DNA of 64,000 nucleotides from Winogradskyella psychrotolerans. Lineage in GTDB: Bacteria; Bacteroidota; Bacteroidia; Flavobacteriales; Flavobacteriaceae. Of this stretch, positions 9,674 through 15,928 are shown in pieces; within the stretch, counting starts at the first letter, position 1; each line of letters starts with the position of its first letter. Under the pieces are notes generated by a model. The model was given only the letters and a program-made list of their open reading frames with translations, ran no database searches and had not been told where the DNA came from. Where the stretch lies: contig NZ_JAHKPS010000028.1 of assembly GCF_018860565.1 (NCBI RefSeq), positions 124,001-188,000 of the forward strand, written 5' to 3'. The position numbers and the translations under genes are program-made.

Positions 9674-10114
9674 TTATTTACTAATTACTTTTTTAACTCC
9701 TGAGAAAATCATGGTTATTGCAGCAACTGCTAATAATATATAGAACGCAATTAAACCAGCTCCAACCATAGTAGATTCACCAGATGTAGCAACAGTATCT
9801 CCATTTTTATATTCTAACGGTAAATCACTACCTGATAGTGCATAAGAAACAACTAATACAGCAACAAATGCACCTACACCTATAAGTGTATTCTTTAAAT
9901 CTGAAGTATTTGTAAACAAGTTTTTTAATACAAAAACTAAAACAAACAATACTGTTAGACCTAAGATAATATAACCTACCCAAGCCATAGGCTCAAAGAG
10001 ACCGTCTTCTCCACCTGTTTTGATGGCTTCGTCACCAGCTGAGATAATTCTAATCAGAGATACAATTCCAATTAAACTTAAAACAGCGGCTACTATTTTT
10101 AATATTTTGTGCAT
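9674..10114 (-). CDS. Four-helix membrane protein of the ExbBD operon
   Basis: 146 residues with hydrophobic helices at about 4-25, 42-66, 76-94 and 118-140, and short polar links. No enzymatic motif is visible. It sits between exbB and exbD, 9 bp after exbB and 6 bp before exbD, so it is surely cotranscribed and is likely an accessory of the proton channel complex. Similar proteins are found at this position in other flavobacteria but have no assigned function. Confidence 0.75.
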   Translation of the reverse strand: MHKILKIVAAVLSLIGIVSLIRIISAGDEAIKTGGEDGLFEPMAWVGYIILGLTVLFVLVFVLKNLFTNTSDLKNTLIGVGAFVAVLVVSYALSGSDLPLEYKNGDTVATSGESTMVGAGLIAFYILLAVAAITMIFSGVKKVISK

Positions 10115-10123
10115 AATTGTTTT

Positions 10124-10891
10124 TTATTTTTTGTGTCTTACTAATAAATCCATCAATGTAATTGATGCATCTTCCATATCATTTACAATGCTATCTATCT
10201 TAGCGATGATATAATTATAAAAAATTTGAAGTATAATTGCTACAATAAGACCAAATACTGTTGTTAAAAGTGCTACTTTAATACCACCTGCTACTAAAGA
10301 AGGTTGCATATCACCAGCTGCTTCAATTTTATCGAAGGCTTGAATCATACCAATTACCGTACCCATGAAACCAAGCATTGGTGCCAAAGCGATAAATAAA
10401 GAAATCCAAGATACATTCTTTTCTAATTGTCCCATTTGTACTCCACCGTAAGCTACAACAGCTTTTTCAGCAGCATCGATATCTTCATCTGCTCTGTCTA
10501 AACCTTGATAGAATATAGAGGCAACAGGTCCTTTTGTATTTCTACATACTTCCTTAGCAGCTTCAATACCACCTGAGTTTAGTGCATCTTCTACATTTTG
10601 AGTTAATTTCTTTGTGTTTGTTGTTGATAGATTTAAAAAGATAATTCTTTCAATAGCAATTGCTAATCCAAGAATTAAACATAGTAGTACAATACCCATA
10701 AAGCCTGGACCACCTTCTATAAAACGCTTTTTTAATTCTTGATGAAACGTCAAGTCTTCTGCCGCAGCGTCATCTTGAGTTACAGTTGTTACAGTTGCTG
10801 TTGCGCTTGCAAAGGCTGTTGTTGCATTTGCATTAACAGTTCCGATAGCCATTAAACATGTTATGGCAAGGATAGAAAATAATCTTTTCAT
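10124..10891 (-). CDS. exbB: MotA/TolQ/ExbB proton channel family protein
   Basis: 255 residues. A cleavable-looking signal sequence and Ala/Thr-rich periplasmic stretch (1-45) precede TM1 (about 62-84, GFMGIVLLCLILGLAIAIE). A cytoplasmic domain follows, then two helices in the conserved MotA_ExbB segment (ISLFIALAPMLGFMGTVIG and VALLTTVFGLIVAIILQIF). It forms the pentameric channel around the ExbD pair and powers TonB. First gene of the operon, running ExbB, four-helix protein, ExbD, ExbD. Confidence 0.93.
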   Translation of the reverse strand: MKRLFSILAITCLMAIGTVNANATTAFASATATVTTVTQDDAAAEDLTFHQELKKRFIEGGPGFMGIVLLCLILGLAIAIERIIFLNLSTTNTKKLTQNVEDALNSGGIEAAKEVCRNTKGPVASIFYQGLDRADEDIDAAEKAVVAYGGVQMGQLEKNVSWISLFIALAPMLGFMGTVIGMIQAFDKIEAAGDMQPSLVAGGIKVALLTTVFGLIVAIILQIFYNYIIAKIDSIVNDMEDASITLMDLLVRHKK

Positions 10892-10966
10892 TGTTCTGAA
10901 TCTTAATTTTATTAGTTAAAGTGTTAAAGATAAAAAAAAATATGTAATTCTATCATAAAATATCAG

Positions 10967-11054
10967 CAGAGAGGAAGGGATTCGAACCCTCGATACCCTT
11001 TTGGAGTATACACACTTTCCAGGCGTGCGCCTTCGACCACTCGGCCACCTCTCT
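10967..11054 (-). tRNA. tRNA-Ser (anticodon GGA)
   Basis: Read on the minus strand, an 88-nt cloverleaf has acceptor stem AGAGAGG / CCTCTCT, discriminator G, D-arm GGCCGAGTGG, anticodon stem CACGC/GTGTG around loop CTGGAAA (anticodon GGA), a long class II variable arm (ACTCC...) and T-arm GGTTCGAATCC. The long variable arm and GGA anticodon give serine (UCC/UCU). The 3' CCA is not encoded. Confidence 0.95.
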
Positions 11055-11128
11055 GTAATTTATATTTAAAATTACACGATGCCAAATAACGAAAAAAACT
11101 TCAAACCCTAAAATTTATAATGTTATTT

Positions 11129-12157
11129 TTAAGACATTTCTCCTCTTAGAGGTGTTTCAAAATAAAATTGAAATTTTTCAGCTTCTACTTTTTCTCCTAA
11201 AAGGTACATCATTTTAGCTATTGCAGCCTCTGTAGTGATATCTTTCCCAGAGATAACTCCAATAGATTTTAACTGTGAACTTGTTTCATACTGTCCCATG
11301 TTTACACTACCTCCAATACATTGCGTAACATTTACAATATGTAGTCCATTCTTAATCGCGTTTTCCAATGCTTGAATAAACCAAGATTCTGTTGTTGCAT
11401 TCCCAGAACCGTAGCTCTCAATAATTAGTCCTTTTATTAGCTTACTTGTTAGAATAGCTTCGCAAATTGGTCTAGATATTCCTGGAAACAATTTTAAAAC
11501 ACCTATATCAGAATCCATAACAGTACGTACAATGAGTTCTGTATTAGGTATAGGCTTCCAAAGCTGTTTTGTATTTACATTTAAGTGTACTCCTGACTCA
11601 GCTAAATGTGGATAATTGAGCGACTCAAATGCTTCAAAATGTTCAGCATTTACTTTTGTGGTTCTATTACCTCTATATAATTTATATTCAAAATAAAGAC
11701 CAACCTCTCTAATTACTGGCACTCCATTATCTTGAAGTGATGCCATCTGAATAGATGTAATTAAATTTTCCTTAGCATCTGTTCGCAAATCTCCTATAGG
11801 TAACTGAGAACCTGTAAATATCACTGGTTTTGCAAGATTCTCTAACATAAAACTAAGCGCAGAAGCAGAGTAACTCATTGTATCACTGCCATGTAACACT
11901 ACAAAACCATCAAACTTCTCATAATTATCCCCAATAATACTAGCAATATCTGCCCAATATTTAGGATTCATATTAGATGAATCAATGGGTTCTTCAAAAG
12001 AAATTGTTTTAATCGTACAATCCAAAAGACGTAATTCTGGAATTTTAATAAGCAAACTATCAAAATCGAATGCTTTTAGCGCACCAGTAAATGCGTCTTT
12101 AATCATACCAATGGTTCCTCCGGTGTAAATTAGTAGAATGTGTGGTTGTGTTGTCAT
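11129..12157 (-). CDS. ansA: Type I (cytoplasmic) L-asparaginase
   Basis: 342 residues from the ATG at 12157; an upstream in-frame ATG would lie inside tatD. It has the two catalytic threonine motifs of the family: TGGTIG near residue 12 and LHGSDTMSYSASAL near residue 90, plus the active-site Lys in RTDAKEN. No signal peptide, so it acts in the cytoplasm, hydrolysing asparagine to aspartate and ammonia. The start lies one base after the tatD stop, so the two genes are translationally coupled. Confidence 0.92.
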   Translation of the reverse strand: MTTQPHILLIYTGGTIGMIKDAFTGALKAFDFDSLLIKIPELRLLDCTIKTISFEEPIDSSNMNPKYWADIASIIGDNYEKFDGFVVLHGSDTMSYSASALSFMLENLAKPVIFTGSQLPIGDLRTDAKENLITSIQMASLQDNGVPVIREVGLYFEYKLYRGNRTTKVNAEHFEAFESLNYPHLAESGVHLNVNTKQLWKPIPNTELIVRTVMDSDIGVLKLFPGISRPICEAILTSKLIKGLIIESYGSGNATTESWFIQALENAIKNGLHIVNVTQCIGGSVNMGQYETSSQLKSIGVISGKDITTEAAIAKMMYLLGEKVEAEKFQFYFETPLRGEMS

Positions 12158-12158
12158 T

Positions 12159-12926
12159 TTAAATTCCGAATATAGCTTTTGAATTTTCTGTAGTAATATG
12201 TGCAACTTCACCTGCACTCATTTGATAAAGTTCGGCTAACTTTTCTAATACCTTGTATATGTATGAGCTTTCATTTCGTTTTCCACGATATGGTTTTGGT
12301 GCTAAATAAGGAGAGTCGGTTTCTAAAACAATATGCTTTAAGTCTATTTGATTGATAAACTGATCTATTTTACCATTCTTAAACGTGACAACTCCACCAA
12401 TACCCAATTTCATATTATACGAAATGGCTTTTTGTGCTTGTTCTAAATTTCCTGTAAAGCAATGAAAAATCCCATACAAATCATCTGACTTTTCTTGTTC
12501 TAAAACTTCAAAAATTTCATCAAAAGCTGCTCTACAATGAATTACTATTGGCAATTGATATTGTTTGGCTAAATGTATTTGATGTCTAAAAGCTTCTATC
12601 TGAATATCTAAAGTAGATTTATCCCAATATAAATCTATACCTATTTCTCCTATGCCATAGAAAGACCTTGCCGCTAACTGTGCTTCTACATGAGCTAACT
12701 CATCTTTATAATTTTCTTTAACATGCGTTGGATGCAATCCCATCATTAAAAATACATGTTCAGGGAAATCTTTTTCTAATTGAAGCATAGATGCTGTATA
12801 AGTAGAATCTATCGCAGGAATAAAAAACCGTTTAACATTTGCATCAATGGCTCTATGAATCATTTCTGCTCTATCCTCATCAAAAGCTTCACTATATAAA
12901 TGGGTATGTGTATCTGTAATAATCAT
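12159..12926 (-). CDS. tatD: TatD-family metal-dependent deoxyribonuclease
   Basis: 255 residues. The start at 12926 is chosen because the family begins directly with IITDTHTHLYS, the HxH metal motif at residues 6-8. The remaining ligands are visible as IGEIGID (Glu), IHCRAAF (His), GIFHCFTG (His) and LETDSPYLAP (Asp), followed by RGKRNES. These form the two-metal site of TatD TIM-barrel nucleases. Its promoter gives an almost leaderless message (see 12931-12960). It runs directly into ansA. Confidence 0.94.
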   Translation of the reverse strand: MIITDTHTHLYSEAFDEDRAEMIHRAIDANVKRFFIPAIDSTYTASMLQLEKDFPEHVFLMMGLHPTHVKENYKDELAHVEAQLAARSFYGIGEIGIDLYWDKSTLDIQIEAFRHQIHLAKQYQLPIVIHCRAAFDEIFEVLEQEKSDDLYGIFHCFTGNLEQAQKAISYNMKLGIGGVVTFKNGKIDQFINQIDLKHIVLETDSPYLAPKPYRGKRNESSYIYKVLEKLAELYQMSAGEVAHITTENSKAIFGI

Positions 12927-12930
12927 ATTG

Positions 12931-12960
12931 CAAAAGTAAGCGTTTACAGTATGATACCAA
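12931..12960 (-). promoter_or_regulatory. Promoter of tatD-ansA
   Basis: On the minus strand TTG (12958-12960), a 19-bp spacer and TACTTTTG (12931-12938) match the Bacteroidetes consensus TTG-N17-23-TAnnTTTG. Only four bases separate the box from the ATG, so the transcript is probably leaderless or nearly so. Confidence 0.65.
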
Positions 12961-12964
12961 TTCT

Positions 12965-12972
12965 TATATTTG
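12965..12972 (+). promoter_or_regulatory. -7 box of the retropepsin-like gene
   Basis: TATATTTG fits TAnnTTTG and lies 14 nt before the ATG at 12987. It is back to back with the tatD promoter. Confidence 0.5.
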
Positions 12973-12986
12973 TACAAATTGAAAAA

Positions 12987-13439
12987 ATGGAAACACTAAA
13001 AGACTTCCTAATTGAAAAAGGGTATTCTAAAATTAAGCTAAAGCTCACAAAGACAAATCATTTTGAAATAAAGGCATCTATTAATGGTGTTAAAGGACGA
13101 TTTATTTTAGATACAGGCGCCTCTAGCAGCTGTGTTGGTTTTGAAGCCATTGAGCGTTTCAATTTAAGAGTAAAAGATTCTGAAATTAAAGCGGTTGGTG
13201 CTGGCGCTACTAATATGATGACTAAGATTTCTAAATCAAACGATTTAAAAATTGGAAAATGGAAAAAGAAACGTGTGGCTTTAATACTATTTAATCTTAC
13301 TCATGTTAATACCGGACTTATCAGCCATAATGCACAACCTGTAGATGGTATCATTGGAGCTGATATCTTAAAAAAAGGTAAAGCCATTATAGACTACGAA
13401 AAAAAATATCTATATTTAAAATTAAAAGAAATTTTATAA
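12987..13439 (+). CDS. Retropepsin-like aspartic protease family protein
   Basis: 150 residues from the ATG at 12987. Upstream in-frame ATG codons lie inside the divergent tatD gene or its promoter. The core motif ILDTGASSSCVG (about residues 37-48) is the catalytic DTG of retroviral-type aspartic proteases, and DGIIGADILKKG near residue 125 matches the second hydrophobic/GxD motif. There is no signal peptide. Such single-domain proteins dimerise in the fold; the substrate here is unknown. Confidence 0.8.
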   Translation: METLKDFLIEKGYSKIKLKLTKTNHFEIKASINGVKGRFILDTGASSSCVGFEAIERFNLRVKDSEIKAVGAGATNMMTKISKSNDLKIGKWKKKRVALILFNLTHVNTGLISHNAQPVDGIIGADILKKGKAIIDYEKKYLYLKLKEIL

Positions 13440-13496
13440 GCAAAGGATTCTTAGTATATTCACACAACACTATATTTTAGTTGAATTAATAGCCAA

Positions 13497-14132
13497 ATGA
13501 ACCCTACCATTATTATAGCTGATGACCATCCGCTTGTACTTAAAGGTCTTCAAGATTTTTTAATTGAAAAAAAATTCAATGTTTTAGCAAGTGCTAAAAA
13601 TGGAAAAGAAGCGCTAGCTTTAATTAAAGCTCATACTCCCGATATTGCTGTTTTAGATATTAAAATGCCTTTTTTTACTGGCCTTGAAATTGCAGAAAAA
13701 TGTAAAGCAGACAAACTACCAACTAAAATTATACTTATTACGTTTGAAAAAGATGAAAAAACCTACAATGATGCTAAAGCATTAGGCGCTTATGGTTATA
13801 TCTTAAAAGAATTTGCCCTCGAGGAAATTGAAAATTGTATAGCGTCTGTTATTAAAAATAAAACCTATTTTAGTCCAGACTTACTAAAATTTATAGAACT
13901 ACAAGAAGCGCCTAAACATTTTGAAGCATTAACTAAACACGAACAAAATATTGTCAAATTAATATCTAACAATAAAACAGGTGTTGAAATTGCAAACCTA
14001 CTTAACATATCTACTAGAACCGTAGAAAAGCACAAAAGCAATATTATAAAGAAGTTAAAATTAGAAAGCAAACAAAACAGTCTGCTTATATGGGCTAAGG
14101 AAAATTCAGATTTTTTAAATACTCAAACCTAG
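13497..14132 (+). CDS. LuxR/NarL-type response regulator (orphan)
   Basis: 211 residues. The receiver domain (1-120) has the acidic pair D9-D10, phospho-acceptor D54 in VLDIKMP, and the switch Lys in YILKE near 104. A GerE/LuxR helix-turn-helix follows at about 143-205 (LTKHEQNIVKLISNNKTGVEIANLLNISTRTVEKH...). No histidine kinase is adjacent. Nineteen bases after its stop begins the first of two 60-bp repeats with a TACGTAA-N2-TTACGTA palindrome, an arrangement that suggests the repeats are its binding sites. That link is inference. Confidence 0.92.
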   Translation: MNPTIIIADDHPLVLKGLQDFLIEKKFNVLASAKNGKEALALIKAHTPDIAVLDIKMPFFTGLEIAEKCKADKLPTKIILITFEKDEKTYNDAKALGAYGYILKEFALEEIENCIASVIKNKTYFSPDLLKFIELQEAPKHFEALTKHEQNIVKLISNNKTGVEIANLLNISTRTVEKHKSNIIKKLKLESKQNSLLIWAKENSDFLNTQT

Positions 14133-14150
14133 ATTAAACCTAAATTAATT

Positions 14151-14210
14151 TAAAAAATACGTAAAGTTACGTATAGTATGGTACCACATTTATTCAGACC
14201 TTTACATCAG
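14151..14210 (+). repeat. 60-bp direct repeat, copy 1, with palindromic operator
   Basis: 57 of 60 bases match copy 2 at 14327-14386, exactly 176 bp downstream. It carries the perfect inverted repeat TACGTAA-AG-TTACGTA (14158-14173), typical in size and symmetry of a LuxR-type dimer site. The rest of the unit, including GTATAGTATGGTA and CACATTTATTCAGA, may be the promoter. Confidence 0.85.
14158..14173. promoter_or_regulatory. Palindromic operator, copy 1
   Basis: TACGTAAAGTTACGTA has 7-bp arms with a 2-bp centre. Likely site for the neighbouring LuxR-type regulator (inference from location and symmetry). Confidence 0.6.
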
Positions 14211-14325
14211 TGATTTTATTATTATTTAATTGAATCGCTGTTATTAATTAAGGGTTAATAACGAGCTATTAGTTAGTTCTTAGGGGATTATTTAAGTCTC
14301 GGACAAATGTCCGAGACTTTTTTTT
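14211..14325 (+). ncRNA. Candidate small RNA between repeat 1 and a terminator
   Basis: The segment starts at the end of repeat copy 1, has no ATG-initiated frame, contains a perfect 8-bp hairpin (14240-14247 with 14255-14262) and ends in a strong terminator at 14294-14325. By analogy with the second repeat, which precedes a small gene, repeat 1 would drive a transcript of roughly 100 nt. It could equally be the 3' tail of the response-regulator message. Confidence 0.4.
14294..14325 (+). terminator. Intrinsic terminator
   Basis: An 11-bp GC-containing stem (14294-14304 with 14309-14319), AAAT loop and eight T (14318-14325). It separates the two repeat units. Confidence 0.9.
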
Positions 14326-14326
14326 A

Positions 14327-14386
14327 TAAAAAATACGTAAAGTTACGTATAGTATGGTATCACATTTATTCAGAAATTTACATCAG
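14327..14386 (+). repeat. 60-bp direct repeat, copy 2, with palindromic operator
   Basis: Matches copy 1 at 57 of 60 positions; the palindrome at 14334-14349 is unchanged. The three differences fall in the downstream half (one in GTAYCAC, two in CAGAnnT). It begins two bases after the T-run of the preceding terminator and lies about 80 bp before the 38-residue gene. Confidence 0.85.
14334..14349. promoter_or_regulatory. Palindromic operator, copy 2
   Basis: The same TACGTAA-AG-TTACGTA sequence as copy 1, placed 133 bp before the ATG at 14468. Confidence 0.6.
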
Positions 14387-14467
14387 CTATTAATTAACAC
14401 CTCAAATTAAATTCTTACTGCTCTGAATTAACTTATAATTCAGGACTTTTCTAAAACCATTCATATT

Positions 14468-14584
14468 ATGGAAACAATGAAAAATGAATCATCTACAAAA
14501 AGGGACAAAATTTTTATCATCTTGCTAATAGTAAGTTCTATAATTATTATCTCAGCAAATATTGCCGTTAATTTTTTCAGTTAG
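14468..14584 (+). CDS. Small single-pass membrane peptide (38 aa)
   Basis: Open frame of 38 codons: a polar, charged N terminus (METMKNESSTKRDK) and one hydrophobic helix (IFIILLIVSSIIIISANIAV) ending in NFFS. It follows repeat copy 2 and a leader hairpin (14423-14430 with 14436-14443) and is closed by the bidirectional terminator at 14612-14644, giving a complete small transcription unit. No family is recognised. A regulatory or stress membrane peptide is possible; chance cannot be excluded, but the helix and the signals on both sides argue for a gene. Confidence 0.6.
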   Translation: METMKNESSTKRDKIFIILLIVSSIIIISANIAVNFFS

Positions 14585-14611
14585 TTAATCTCTTGTTAGT
14601 TAGGAGTAAAA

Positions 14612-14644
14612 AAAAAGCGCAATTCCAATGGAATTGCGCTTTTT
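14612..14644. terminator. Bidirectional intrinsic terminator
   Basis: A perfect 15-bp stem (14612-14626 with 14630-14644) including A5/T5 flanks, loop AAT. It serves both the small peptide gene (+) and sucB (-). Confidence 0.92.
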
Positions 14645-14664
14645 AAATTTTATTAGCTTAAGAT

Positions 14665-15879
14665 TTACATCTCTAAAGCCTTCTTTATGTTATTATCCAT
14701 TAATAATTCTTCTGGATTTTCTAATGCTTCTTTTACAGCGACTAAGAAACCTACAGATTCTTTACCATCAATAATTCTGTGATCATAAGATAAGGCCACA
14801 TACATCATTGGATGAATTTCAACATTACCATTTACAGCTATAGGACGTTCAATAATATTATGCATTCCTAAAATTCCACTTTGAGGTGGGTTAATAATAG
14901 GTGTCGATAACATACTACCAAATACTCCACCATTAGTAATAGTAAATGTACCGCCTGTCATTTCATCTACAGTGATTTGACCATCTCTAGCTCTTAATGC
15001 CAAACGTTTAACTTCAGATTCTATACCTCTAAATGATAAATTCTCAGCATTTCTAATTACTGGCACCATTAATCCTTTTGGACCTGAAACGGCAATACTT
15101 ATATCTACAAAATCGTAAGTCAACATTTCCTTACCATCTATCATTGAGTTTACAGCAGGATACATTTTTAATGCTCTAACTACCGCTAAAGAAAAGAAGC
15201 TCATAAATCCAAGACTAACACCATGCTTAGCCTTAAAGTCTTCTTTATACTGCTTACGTAATTCAAATATTGGCGTCATATTAACCTCATTAAATGTGGT
15301 TAACATTGCTGTTGTGTTTTTAGCTTCTACTAATCGCTCAGCAACTTTACGACGTAACATTGACATTTTACTACGTGTAGTTCCTCTATTACCTCCTGTT
15401 GGAGTTCCCATAGAAGGCACTGCGTTTACAGCATCATCTTTGGTAATACGACCATCTTTTCCAGTTCCCGAAATAGAACTTGCATCAATTCCTTTTTCAG
15501 CTAACACTTTTTTAGCGGCAGGACTTGCAGTTCCTGTTGCATAAGTTTTAGACGCTGCTGTAGTTGGTTTTGACTCTTCTTTTTTAGGAGCTTGCTCTAC
15601 CTTAGCTTCTTCAGCTGGTGCTTCACCACCTTCTGGTTTTGCTGCGCTAGTATCAATTAAACAAACTATAGCACCAACAGCAACGGCATCACCTTCCTCG
15701 GCTTTTAGTGTAATTGTTCCACTAGCTTCTGCTGGCAACTCTAAAGTTGCTTTGTCACTATCTACCTCAGCAATGGCTTGGTCTTTTTCTACATAGTCAC
15801 CATCTTGCACTAACCATTCTGCAATTTCTACCTCAGTAATTGATTCGCCTGGTGAAGGCACTTTCATTTCTAAAATCAT
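14665..15879 (-). CDS. sucB: 2-oxoglutarate dehydrogenase E2 (dihydrolipoyl succinyltransferase)
   Basis: 404 residues. The N-terminal lipoyl domain (1-76) has the lipoylated Lys in [10 protein letters not shown]. An Ala/Pro/Glu-rich linker follows, then the E1/E3-binding domain (about 118-155, [20 protein letters not shown]...GRITKDD). The catalytic domain ends with [16 protein letters not shown], holding the HxxxD active site. It transfers succinyl groups to CoA in the TCA cycle. It lies 49 bp after sucA in the same operon. A single lipoyl domain is normal for this E2. Confidence 0.95.
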   Translation of the reverse strand: MILEMKVPSPGESITEVEIAEWLVQDGDYVEKDQAIAEVDSDKATLELPAEASGTITLKAEEGDAVAVGAIVCLIDTSAAKPEGGEAPAEEAKVEQAPKKEESKPTTAASKTYATGTASPAAKKVLAEKGIDASSISGTGKDGRITKDDAVNAVPSMGTPTGGNRGTTRSKMSMLRRKVAERLVEAKNTTAMLTTFNEVNMTPIFELRKQYKEDFKAKHGVSLGFMSFFSLAVVRALKMYPAVNSMIDGKEMLTYDFVDISIAVSGPKGLMVPVIRNAENLSFRGIESEVKRLALRARDGQITVDEMTGGTFTITNGGVFGSMLSTPIINPPQSGILGMHNIIERPIAVNGNVEIHPMMYVALSYDHRIIDGKESVGFLVAVKEALENPEELLMDNNIKKALEM

Positions 15880-15928
15880 GCTTTATTGTTTTATTTAAGC
15901 TCTAATTTGCGTTGTATTAATTCTCTTT

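Larger units (their letters stand above)
14133..14467. other. Gene-free regulatory stretch with paired repeats
   Basis: These 335 bases hold no credible protein gene. They contain two near-identical 60-bp repeats (14151-14210 and 14327-14386), a hairpin (14240-14262), an intrinsic terminator (14294-14325), and a hairpin in the leader of the next small gene (14423-14443). Confidence 0.8.
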
